DNA from: RGIG4103 sp045644605
GTDB taxonomy: Bacteria; Bacillota; Clostridia; RUG12999
Assembly (NCBI GenBank): GCA_045644605.1
Contig: JAZRHB010000094.1
Coordinates: 1-7,921 of the forward strand
Direction of reading: 5' to 3'
DNA length: 7,921 bases
The position numbers and the translations under genes are program-made. Shown in pieces: positions 1-6,066 of the stretch. Positions within the stretch are counted from its first letter, which is position 1, and each line of letters begins with the position of its first letter. The notes beneath the pieces are model-generated. The model saw only the letters and a program-made list of their open reading frames with translations, was not told the origin of the DNA and did not search any database.

Positions 1-12
1 CAAAAATCAAAA

Positions 13-28
13 CCTACTATATGGTAGG
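13..28 (+). other. Small hairpin before the ylbF-family gene
   Basis: CCTACT (13-18) can pair with GGTAGG (23-28) around an AUAU loop: five Watson-Crick pairs and one G-U. No T-run follows, so it does not look like a finished terminator. It ends three bases before the presumed ribosome binding site AAAGGG (31-36), which is seven bases from the ATG at 44. It could be a 5' untranslated hairpin of an upstream-initiated operon, or chance. Sequence upstream is cut off by the window edge. Confidence 0.25.
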
Positions 29-43
29 GGAAAGGGTATAAAA

Positions 44-442
44 ATGGAAGTACTTGAACAGGCAAGAATACTTGGAAAAACACTCAGAGAAAGCGAAGAA
101 TTTACAAAATATTATGAGGCGGAAGCGGCTTTTAAAACCGACGAAACCGCACTTGCACTTATAGAAGAATATACACAGAATCAGGAAAAATATGTTGAAA
201 AGCTTCAGGCTGAAGACATTACTCCCGAAGAAATGGTAAACATCAAAAAACAGATGTCCGATGACTATGCAAAGCTTCTTGAAAATGATGTTATAAGAGC
301 ATATACAGAAACTAAAGAAGAAGCGGAAGCAGTTCTTGCAAGAGTAAATCAGATTATTAAATTCTATATAATGGGCGAAGAAGATGCGGGCCACGAGGGT
401 GGATGCTCAGGACATTGCCATACCTGTGGAGGATGCCACTAA
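44..442 (+). CDS. YlbF/YmcA (RicA/RicF-like) family protein with C-terminal Cys-rich tail
   Basis: A 132-residue soluble protein. Residues 1-110 are almost entirely charged, predicted helical sequence with the YlbF-family pattern: a helix near the start (LEQARILGKTLRESEEF), then TDETALALIEEY and a C-terminal helix with a conserved-looking IIKFYI segment. Bacillus YlbF and YmcA are slightly longer (about 140-150 residues). With YaaT they form the RicAFT complex, which binds [4Fe-4S] clusters through C-terminal cysteines and affects RNase Y-dependent RNA processing, competence and sporulation. The tail here (117-132) carries C121, C125, C128 and C131 with H117, H124, H126 and H132, a good metal or Fe-S site. 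The ATG at 44 follows AAAGGG (31-36). The gene precedes mutS, as ymcA/ricA does in Bacillus (there with cotE between). Family assignment is fairly sure; whether this is the RicA or RicF member, and its function in this organism, is inferred. Confidence 0.85.
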   Translation: MEVLEQARILGKTLRESEEFTKYYEAEAAFKTDETALALIEEYTQNQEKYVEKLQAEDITPEEMVNIKKQMSDDYAKLLENDVIRAYTETKEEAEAVLARVNQIIKFYIMGEEDAGHEGGCSGHCHTCGGCH

Positions 443-472
443 TTTAAGCCGAGTGGAACCAAACACCACAAG

Positions 473-579
473 GTTTAAAACCATAAATTTTGCGTAATGC
501 TGCAGAAAATTCTGCAAATATACGCGAGTATTATTTTTGAATTTTCTTTGTATTCCATCAAAATTTAAAGGTTTTAAAC
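473..579. repeat. Nested palindromic element (candidate MITE-like repeat or structured RNA)
   Basis: GTTTAAAACC (473-482) is the exact reverse complement of GGTTTTAAAC (570-579). Inside it, AAATTTTG (485-492) is the exact reverse complement of CAAAATTT (559-566), separated from the outer stem by 2- and 3-base internal loops. Within are a palindrome TGCAGAA-AA-TTCTGCA (501-516), flanking GCGTA (492-496)/TACGC (521-525), and ATAC-GCGA-GTAT (520-531), which could form a GNRA-capped hairpin. AGAAAATTC (504-512) can alternatively pair with GAATTTTCT (539-547). These pairings are read directly from the sequence, and some exclude one another. The roughly 107-base size with terminal inverted repeats fits a miniature repeat; a transcribed structured leader is the alternative. 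No target-site duplication was recognised. The identity is unknown. Confidence 0.5.
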
Positions 580-626
580 TCTTCGACCTTAAACGCAGGG
601 AATTTACAAGGATGAAAAGTTAACAA

Positions 627-664
627 TTAAGGCTTATGGGTTTGATTCCCCTCGCCTTAAGGCG
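627..664 (+). promoter_or_regulatory. Competing hairpins upstream of the mutS ribosome binding site
   Basis: TTAAGGC (627-633) is the exact reverse complement of GCCTTAA (654-660), with an inner GGG (638-640)/CCC (648-650) stem and a 7-base loop. Bases 653-664 are themselves a perfect 12-base palindrome (CGCCTTAAGGCG) that would form a shorter hairpin using the same segment. The CCTT at 655-658 could also pair with AAGG of the mutS ribosome binding site (669-672). Another CCTTAA at 587-592 could pair with 627-632. Such exclusive pairings are what a translational switch would need, but short AT-rich complementarities also arise by chance. Confidence 0.3.
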
Positions 665-668
665 CAAT

Positions 669-674
669 AAGGAG
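669..674 (+). promoter_or_regulatory. Ribosome binding site of mutS (decides the start)
   Basis: AAGGAG lies nine bases before the ATG at 684. The in-frame ATG at 636 has only AAGG three bases upstream and would add 16 residues unlike MutS family N-termini, so 684 is preferred. Confidence 0.85.
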
Positions 675-683
675 CGAAAGTTT

Positions 684-3257
684 ATGTCATACACGCCAAT
701 GATGCAGCAATATTTTGGTGTTAAAGAAAATTATAAAGACTGTATTTTGTTCTACCGTCTCGGCGATTTTTACGAGATGTTTTTTGACGATGCCGAAACT
801 GCATCAAGGGAGCTTGAACTTACGCTTACCGGCAGAGACTGCGGAATGGAGCAGCGTGCACCGATGTGCGGCGTTCCGTATCACAGTGCCGACGGATATA
901 TAACAAAGCTTATTGAAAAGGGGTATAAGGTTGCAATCTGCGAACAAATGGAAGACCCGGCATCGGTTAAAGGAATTGTTAAAAGGGATGTTATAAAGGT
1001 TATAACTCCGTCAACAATCATTACCGACGGTGCAGTTGAACAAACAAAAAATAACTTCCTTATGTCGGTGTATAAAAAAGCGAACGAGCTTGGACTTTCT
1101 TTTGCCGATTATTCAACAGGCGAGCTTTATGCCACGGTTATTGACGAAGAAATTTATCAGAATCTTATTACCGAAATTTCAAGGTTTTCACCAACGGAAG
1201 CGGTTATTTGCCCCGAATGTGAGAACGATGTCAATATCAAAAAAATACTTGCATCCTTTGATGTATATATAACCTATGATAATGCCGGATATTTCGAATC
1301 TCCGCGCGAAAAACTTGCCGATAAATTCGGTGCGGCGGGAGATGTGAATTTCGATGAGCTTTCCGCACCGGCGGTAGCGGGCGCAATCAGATACATAGAA
1401 AAAACACAGAAAACCGATATTTCGCATATCAGTAAAATTGAATATTACAGCTCGGGCGAATATATGAATATTGACCCGAACACAAAACGCAACCTTGAGA
1501 TTACCGAAACAATGCGAAACAAAGCAAAAAAAGGCAGTCTTATGTGGGTGCTTGACAAAACAAAAACCGCAATGGGCGGACGTCAGATTCGTAAATGGAT
1601 TGACCGGCCGCTTCGCAGTTGTGTGCTTATAAACAAACGTCTTGCCGGTGTTGAAGAGCTTATGGGCGATATTATGCTACGCTCGGAAATAATGGAAATG
1701 CTTTCCGGTGTGCGCGATATTCAGCGTCTGATGGGAAGAATTGTGGCTAAAGGTGCCGGACCGAAAGACCTTGTTTCGCTTAAAACATCACTTCAGGAGC
1801 TTCCGCATATCATATCGAGAATGTCCGGAGTTTCAAGCAATATCCTTAAAGATGTCCTTGCGAAAATGGACGGACTTGAAGACGTGGCATCACTCATTGA
1901 CCGTGCAATTGTGGACGAACCGCCAATGAAAATAAAAGACGGCGAGTTTATCAAAAAAGGATATAACGAAACACTTGATACGCTTAAAAATGCGCTTACA
2001 AACAGTAAAGAGTGGCTTGCAAAAATGGAAGCGGAAGAGCGTGAAAAAACAGGTATAAAAAACCTTAAAATAAGATTTAACAAGGTTTTTGGATACTATA
2101 TTGAAGTGTCAAATTCACATAAGGATTCCGTTCCTGAAACATACATAAGAAAACAAACGCTTACAAACGGCGAAAGATATATTACAGCAGAACTTAAAGA
2201 GCTTGAAGATATGATACTTGGTTCGTCCGAAAAATCCATAGCTCTTGAACACGAGCTTTTTGAAGAGGTAAGGGCGGAAATAACACGTCATCAGGACAGG
2301 ATTTCAGCAAGTGCAGTGGCAGTCGGTACACTTGACGGACTTTGTTCCTTTGCGGAGGTTTCGGCTAAACAGAACTACTGCAAACCGACGGTTGATACTT
2401 CGGGCGTAATTGATATAAGACAGGGCAGACACCCCGTTGTTGAAAAGCTTTCCGACGAAATGTTCGTGCCAAACGATACTCGTCTAAATGATTCAGATGA
2501 CAGACTTCTTATCATAACAGGACCGAATATGGCGGGAAAATCCACATATATGCGTCAGGTAGCGGTAATTACGCTTATGGCACAAATTGGTTGCTTTGTT
2601 CCTGCCGAAAGCGCAAGAATAGGTATTGTTGACAGTATATTTACAAGAGTCGGCGCATCCGACGACCTTGCTTCCGGTCAGAGTACGTTTATGGTGGAAA
2701 TGAACGAGGTTGCACATATCTTAAAACACGCAACCAAAAACAGCCTCATCATATATGACGAAATCGGCAGAGGTACAAGCACATACGACGGACTTGCAAT
2801 AGCGTGGTCGGTGCTTGAATATACGGCGGACGCAAAAAAATGCGGTGCAAAAACTCTGTTTGCAACACATTATCACGAGCTTACAAAGCTTGAAGAAACA
2901 ATACCCGGTGTTAAAAACTACTGCGTTGCGGTGAAAGAACGTGGGGAAGATATAATTTTCCTGCGTAAAATTATACGCGGCGGTGCGGATGACAGCTATG
3001 GTGTTGAGGTTGCTCGCTTAGCGGGAATTCCCGATAAGGTTATAAAACGTGCAAGGGAAATCCTTGTAAATCTTGAATCGGGCAAGGAAACACTTGACGT
3101 TCCGAAACCGAAAGTGCAGGCAGCGGAAATCAGCTTTGAAGACCAGATTGCAATGGGTCTTATTGAAGAAATCCGCAAAATGAGTATTGATACACTCACG
3201 CCGATTGAGGCAATGAATTTCCTTTACAAAATCAAAAAAGAAATAGAAAATATCTGA
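684..3257 (+). CDS. mutS: DNA mismatch repair protein MutS
   Basis: An 857-residue protein, normal for bacterial MutS1. It binds base mismatches and small loops in newly replicated DNA and, on ATP binding, becomes a sliding clamp that recruits MutL. The N-terminal mismatch-recognition domain carries the Phe-x-Glu motif as F29-Y30-E31 (in GDFYEMF). The connector, lever and clamp regions follow. The ATPase domain shows Walker A GPNMAGKST (613-621), Walker B with D692-E693 followed by IGRGTS, and the conserved ATHYHEL signature from residue 727. The C-terminal helix-turn-helix dimerisation region is present (LTPIEAMNFLYKIK), so the protein is complete. The region that holds the beta-clamp-binding QLSFF motif in Bacillus MutS reads EISFED (815-820) here, a weak match. 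The stop lies 17 bases before mutL, which fits a mutSL operon. The product is certain and the start nearly so. Confidence 0.97.
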   Translation: MSYTPMMQQYFGVKENYKDCILFYRLGDFYEMFFDDAETASRELELTLTGRDCGMEQRAPMCGVPYHSADGYITKLIEKGYKVAICEQMEDPASVKGIVKRDVIKVITPSTIITDGAVEQTKNNFLMSVYKKANELGLSFADYSTGELYATVIDEEIYQNLITEISRFSPTEAVICPECENDVNIKKILASFDVYITYDNAGYFESPREKLADKFGAAGDVNFDELSAPAVAGAIRYIEKTQKTDISHISKIEYYSSGEYMNIDPNTKRNLEITETMRNKAKKGSLMWVLDKTKTAMGGRQIRKWIDRPLRSCVLINKRLAGVEELMGDIMLRSEIMEMLSGVRDIQRLMGRIVAKGAGPKDLVSLKTSLQELPHIISRMSGVSSNILKDVLAKMDGLEDVASLIDRAIVDEPPMKIKDGEFIKKGYNETLDTLKNALTNSKEWLAKMEAEEREKTGIKNLKIRFNKVFGYYIEVSNSHKDSVPETYIRKQTLTNGERYITAELKELEDMILGSSEKSIALEHELFEEVRAEITRHQDRISASAVAVGTLDGLCSFAEVSAKQNYCKPTVDTSGVIDIRQGRHPVVEKLSDEMFVPNDTRLNDSDDRLLIITGPNMAGKSTYMRQVAVITLMAQIGCFVPAESARIGIVDSIFTRVGASDDLASGQSTFMVEMNEVAHILKHATKNSLIIYDEIGRGTSTYDGLAIAWSVLEYTADAKKCGAKTLFATHYHELTKLEETIPGVKNYCVAVKERGEDIIFLRKIIRGGADDSYGVEVARLAGIPDKVIKRAREILVNLESGKETLDVPKPKVQAAEISFEDQIAMGLIEEIRKMSIDTLTPIEAMNFLYKIKKEIENI

Positions 3258-3274
3258 TAAAAGGGTGAATCCGG

Positions 3275-5158
3275 ATGTTTATAAAACTGCTTGACAAGAA
3301 TTTAGCCAATATGATAGCTGCGGGCGAGGTTGTTGAAAGACCGTCCTCGGCAGTAAAAGAGCTTGTTGAAAACTCAATAGATGCCGGCGCAAGTATTATT
3401 ACGGTTGAAATCAAAGGCGGCGGAATAAAACAGATTAAAGTAACCGACAACGGCTGCGGTATCCATCCGGAAGATGTGGGAAATGCGTTTTTGCGCCACG
3501 CCACAAGCAAAATATCAAAACCCGAAGATTTAAACAGTATATATACACTTGGTTTCCGTGGCGAAGCGCTTGCATCCATTGCGGCGGTTGCCAAGGTAAG
3601 CCTTTATACAAGAACGCTGGAATTTGAAACCGGTATGGTTTGTAATGCAAACTACGGCGAAATTGAAAATGCGGAAGAAATGCCCGGTTTTGTGGGTACC
3701 TGCATAACAGTGAACGATTTGTTCTACAACGTGCCGGCACGAATGAAATTCCTTAAAAAGGATTCTACCGAAGCCGGATATATTGAAGAGGTAGTGCGCA
3801 AAATGGCAATTGCACACCCCGAAATATCGATGCGATTTATAAACGACGGTGCGGAAAAGCTGTTCACTCCGGGGGATGCAAACCTTATGAACACGCTCTT
3901 TACCATATACGGCAAAGAAGTGGTAAGTCAGCTTCGCCCACTTGAATATACCGACGGAATTGTTAAGGTTTCGGGCGTTATTTCAAATCCTGTATATGCT
4001 AAAAAAACACGCAATATGCAGACATATTACGTAAATAACAGACCTATTGTCAGCAGAATGATGATGAGCGCCGTAGCGGAAGCAACAACGGGATTTATTC
4101 CGCAAGGATCGCATCCGGTGCTTGTGCTTAAGCTTGATATTCCGGCTGATAAAATAGATATAAATGTTCATCCGGCAAAGCTTGAAGTAAAGTTTTCGGA
4201 CGAAAGCAAAATATACGGCGTGGTTTACCACGCGGTAAAAAATGCGTATCAGAATACTGCAGTTATGCCGCAGATAAGGCAGCCGGAAAAACCGGAGGTG
4301 CCGCAGAATTTTCCTGATGTTCCCGAAAAAGCGGGTGAGGTTGATTATCTTTCAAAACTGAAAGAATTTCAGGCGACAAGCGGCGATCATGTGATGGCTG
4401 TGAAAAGTAAAGAAGAGCCTACGGAACCGGATGAAACTGAAGTTACTTTTAACAGTGCGCCACGTTTCGGACAGACCTTTGCAGAAAGCACTCAAGTGGA
4501 ATTTGTTCCTGAAGACAGAAGTGAAAATATACCAAAAAATTTAGGCGAATATGTTCAATTAGGTCTTGAACAGAATCGGGAAATAGAGTATAATATAATT
4601 GGACAGTTATTTAAAACTTATATATTAGTAGAAAAGGGCAATAATCTTCTTCTTGTTGACCAGCACGCCGCACACGAGCATATTGTATATGCGGACCTTG
4701 TGGAAAAACTGGAAAAACGGGAGTTTTTTGCCCAGCAACTGCTTTCCCCGCAGGTGATAACACTTCAGCCGTCCGAAAAAGCGTGCGTTCTCGAAAACAC
4801 ATCGTTTTTTGAGGAAATAGGTTTTGAAATTCAGGATTTCGGCACAAATGATGTTTGTGTATCCGCCGTTCCCGCAGATATAGAAGGTGAAGATGTCGGC
4901 AAGGTGATTTCTGAAATCGCATCAGGAGTTGACGAGAATAAAATGGATAAAAGAACGGCGGCGGCGCAGCGTGCACTTTATACGGTAGCGTGCCGTGCGG
5001 CAATAAAAGCCGGCAAAAACCTTGGCGATGCCGAAAGAAAAGTTCTTGTTTCCAAAGTTCTTGATGAAAATAAAACCGTTACCTGTCCACACGGCAGACC
5101 GGCGGTAATTGCAATAGAAAAAGGCTTTATTGAAAAGCAGTTTAAAAGAATTAAGTAA
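3275..5158 (+). CDS. mutL: DNA mismatch repair protein MutL with C-terminal endonuclease domain
   Basis: A 627-residue protein. The N-terminal GHKL ATPase (about 1-330) has the expected motifs: E29 and N33 in KELVENSIDA, D58 in DNGCG, RHATSK (74-79) and GFRGEAL (93-99). A variable acidic/proline-rich linker (about 335-435) leads to the C-terminal domain. That domain has the metal-dependent nicking motifs DQHAAHE (462-468), ACR (572-574), CPHGRP (604-609) and a final FKR. The protein should therefore cut the strand itself, as in organisms without MutH. QQLLSP (487-492) fits the beta-clamp-binding motif of Bacillus-type MutL. One deviation: the last Glu of the DQHA(X)2E(X)4E motif is Ala473. 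The ATG at 3275 follows AAGGGTG (3261-3267). It sits 17 bases after mutS and 12 before miaA. Confidence 0.97.
   Translation: MFIKLLDKNLANMIAAGEVVERPSSAVKELVENSIDAGASIITVEIKGGGIKQIKVTDNGCGIHPEDVGNAFLRHATSKISKPEDLNSIYTLGFRGEALASIAAVAKVSLYTRTLEFETGMVCNANYGEIENAEEMPGFVGTCITVNDLFYNVPARMKFLKKDSTEAGYIEEVVRKMAIAHPEISMRFINDGAEKLFTPGDANLMNTLFTIYGKEVVSQLRPLEYTDGIVKVSGVISNPVYAKKTRNMQTYYVNNRPIVSRMMMSAVAEATTGFIPQGSHPVLVLKLDIPADKIDINVHPAKLEVKFSDESKIYGVVYHAVKNAYQNTAVMPQIRQPEKPEVPQNFPDVPEKAGEVDYLSKLKEFQATSGDHVMAVKSKEEPTEPDETEVTFNSAPRFGQTFAESTQVEFVPEDRSENIPKNLGEYVQLGLEQNREIEYNIIGQLFKTYILVEKGNNLLLVDQHAAHEHIVYADLVEKLEKREFFAQQLLSPQVITLQPSEKACVLENTSFFEEIGFEIQDFGTNDVCVSAVPADIEGEDVGKVISEIASGVDENKMDKRTAAAQRALYTVACRAAIKAGKNLGDAERKVLVSKVLDENKTVTCPHGRPAVIAIEKGFIEKQFKRIK
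4566..4594 (+). promoter_or_regulatory. Candidate sigma-A promoter inside mutL
   Basis: TTGAAC (4566-4571) and a perfect TATAAT (4589-4594) are separated by exactly 17 bases, predicting a transcription start near 4601. It lies at the junction of the MutL linker and endonuclease domain, in a locally AT-rich stretch (the codons read NREIEYNIIG). If active it would transcribe the 3' part of mutL and then miaA, the HlyD-like gene and yggS independently of mutS. The -35 box matches only four of six consensus bases, and AT-rich coding sequence can give such matches by chance. Confidence 0.35.
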
Positions 5159-5162
5159 GAGG
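5157..5162 (+). promoter_or_regulatory. Ribosome binding site of miaA (decides a TTG start)
   Basis: AAGAGG overlaps the mutL stop codon and lies eight bases before TTG at 5171. No ATG or GTG is available between the in-frame mutL stop and the P-loop, and the next Met (residue 36) comes after the P-loop. TTG is therefore the only sensible start. Confidence 0.8.
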
Positions 5163-5170
5163 AAACTATT

Positions 5171-6055
5171 TTGATACCACTTATAATTGTTGAAGGTCCT
5201 ACCGCATCGGGAAAAACTGACCTTGCGGTAAAAATAGCGAAAGCCATTGATGGCGAGGTTGTTTCTGCCGATTCAATGCAGGTATATAAATATATGGACA
5301 TCGGTAGTGCAAAACCAACACCTGAGGAGCGGTGCGGCATCCCGCATCATATGTTTGATGTGGTTAACCCTACAGAAAATTTTTCGCTTGCCGAATATGT
5401 AAAAATGGCACACGAGGTTATAAAAGACATTCACAAGCGCGACAAAAAAGTTGTTATTGCCGGCGGAACGGGTCTTTATATTGATTTTTTAAAGGACAAC
5501 CTTGTTCTTTCTGATGAGGATGAAGATAATTCCGTAAGGGAGAAACTTGAAGAGTTTGCCGATACCTATGGTATTGATGCACTTCATAAGCGTCTTGCTG
5601 AGGTTGATGAAATTTCCGCCGCAAAAATCCACCCGAATAATGTTAAAAGGGTAATCCGCGCGCTTGAAGTCTACGAAAAAACAGGACTAAAGATGTCCGA
5701 GCAGGTTGAAGAAAGTAAAAAAGGCGAAAAAATATATGATTATAAAGAATTCGGCATAATGTATGACCGCGAAATTCTTTATGACAGAATAAATCGCCGC
5801 GTTGACATTATGTTTGATATGGGGCTTGTAGCCGAGGTGGAAAACCTTGTAAGAATGGGATGTACAAGGGACAATACCTCTATGCAGGGGATTGGATATA
5901 AAGAGGTTTTGGACTACCTTGAGGGTAAGACAACCCTTGAAGAAACAAAAGAAATAATACGGCAGGGAACGCGCCGTTATGCAAAGCGTCAGATGACGTG
6001 GTTCAAAAGAAGCAATGTAACCTGGCTTTCGCCGGGGCAGATGCCAAACCTTTAA
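5171..6055 (+). CDS. miaA: tRNA dimethylallyltransferase MiaA
   Basis: A 294-residue enzyme, slightly shorter than the usual 300-316. It transfers the dimethylallyl group of DMAPP to N6 of A37 in tRNAs reading codons that begin with U, giving i6A37, the substrate for MiaB methylthiolation. Visible motifs are the P-loop GPTASGKT (9-16), ADSMQVY (33-39) with the presumed catalytic D34, DIGSAKPT (43-50), GIPHHMFDV (56-64), GGTGLY (98-103), the PNNVKRVIRALEVY block, GIGYKEVL and a C-terminal KRQMTWFKR. All key residues look intact. The start is TTG, supported by AAGAGG upstream. The gene is in the same reading frame as mutL, separated by its TAA and four codons. The mutS-mutL-miaA order is common in Firmicutes, but the usual next gene, hfq, is absent. 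Confidence 0.96.
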   Translation: MIPLIIVEGPTASGKTDLAVKIAKAIDGEVVSADSMQVYKYMDIGSAKPTPEERCGIPHHMFDVVNPTENFSLAEYVKMAHEVIKDIHKRDKKVVIAGGTGLYIDFLKDNLVLSDEDEDNSVREKLEEFADTYGIDALHKRLAEVDEISAAKIHPNNVKRVIRALEVYEKTGLKMSEQVEESKKGEKIYDYKEFGIMYDREILYDRINRRVDIMFDMGLVAEVENLVRMGCTRDNTSMQGIGYKEVLDYLEGKTTLEETKEIIRQGTRRYAKRQMTWFKRSNVTWLSPGQMPNL

Positions 6056-6060
6056 GGAGA
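6054..6060 (+). promoter_or_regulatory. Ribosome binding site of the HlyD-like gene (decides the start)
   Basis: AAGGAGA overlaps the miaA stop codon and ends six bases before ATG 6067. The longer in-frame reading from 5998 would overlap the miaA end by 58 bases and put an implausible 23 residues before the membrane segment, so 6067 is chosen. Confidence 0.85.
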
Positions 6061-6066
6061 ATTGTA

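Larger units (their letters stand above)
443..683. other. Structured non-coding gap between ylbF-family gene and mutS
   Basis: These 241 bases have no convincing protein-coding content. They are more AT-rich than the flanking genes and densely packed with inverted repeats: the nested palindrome at 473-579, and a second group of CCTTAA/TTAAGG complementary segments at 587-592, 627-633 and 653-664. No standard terminator (GC stem plus T-run) and no well-matched sigma-A promoter could be identified. It is therefore unclear whether mutS is transcribed from here or by read-through from the ylbF-family gene. Confidence 0.7.

Noticed and set aside
612..623. Tiny open frame ATG AAA AGT TAA in the mutS leader as a leader peptide
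   Set aside because: Only three codons, with no attenuator-like codon bias, so it cannot be told from chance.
627..660. tRNA-like fragment: a 7-base stem (TTAAGGC/GCCTTAA) with an inner arm GGG-TTTGATT-CCC resembling a T-arm
   Set aside because: The T-loop lacks the conserved C56, the T-stem has a mismatch, and no D-arm, anticodon arm or matching 5' acceptor strand exists at the right distance. A GCCGAGTGG stretch at 448-456 looks like a D-arm but is too far away and overlaps no matching acceptor.
636..683. Longer mutS start at ATG 636
   Set aside because: Poorly spaced ribosome binding site and 16 extra residues unlike MutS N-termini. ATG 684 has AAGGAG at nine bases.
1793..2083. Minus-strand open frames opposite mutS, mutL, miaA and the HlyD-like gene
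   Set aside because: They lie wholly within well-supported genes, show no recognisable domains and have no consistent ribosome binding sites, so they are shadows of the real coding frames.
5998..6066. Longer start for the HlyD-like gene at ATG 5998
   Set aside because: It would overlap the end of miaA by 58 bases and place 23 residues ahead of the membrane segment. ATG 6067 has a clear AAGGAGA.
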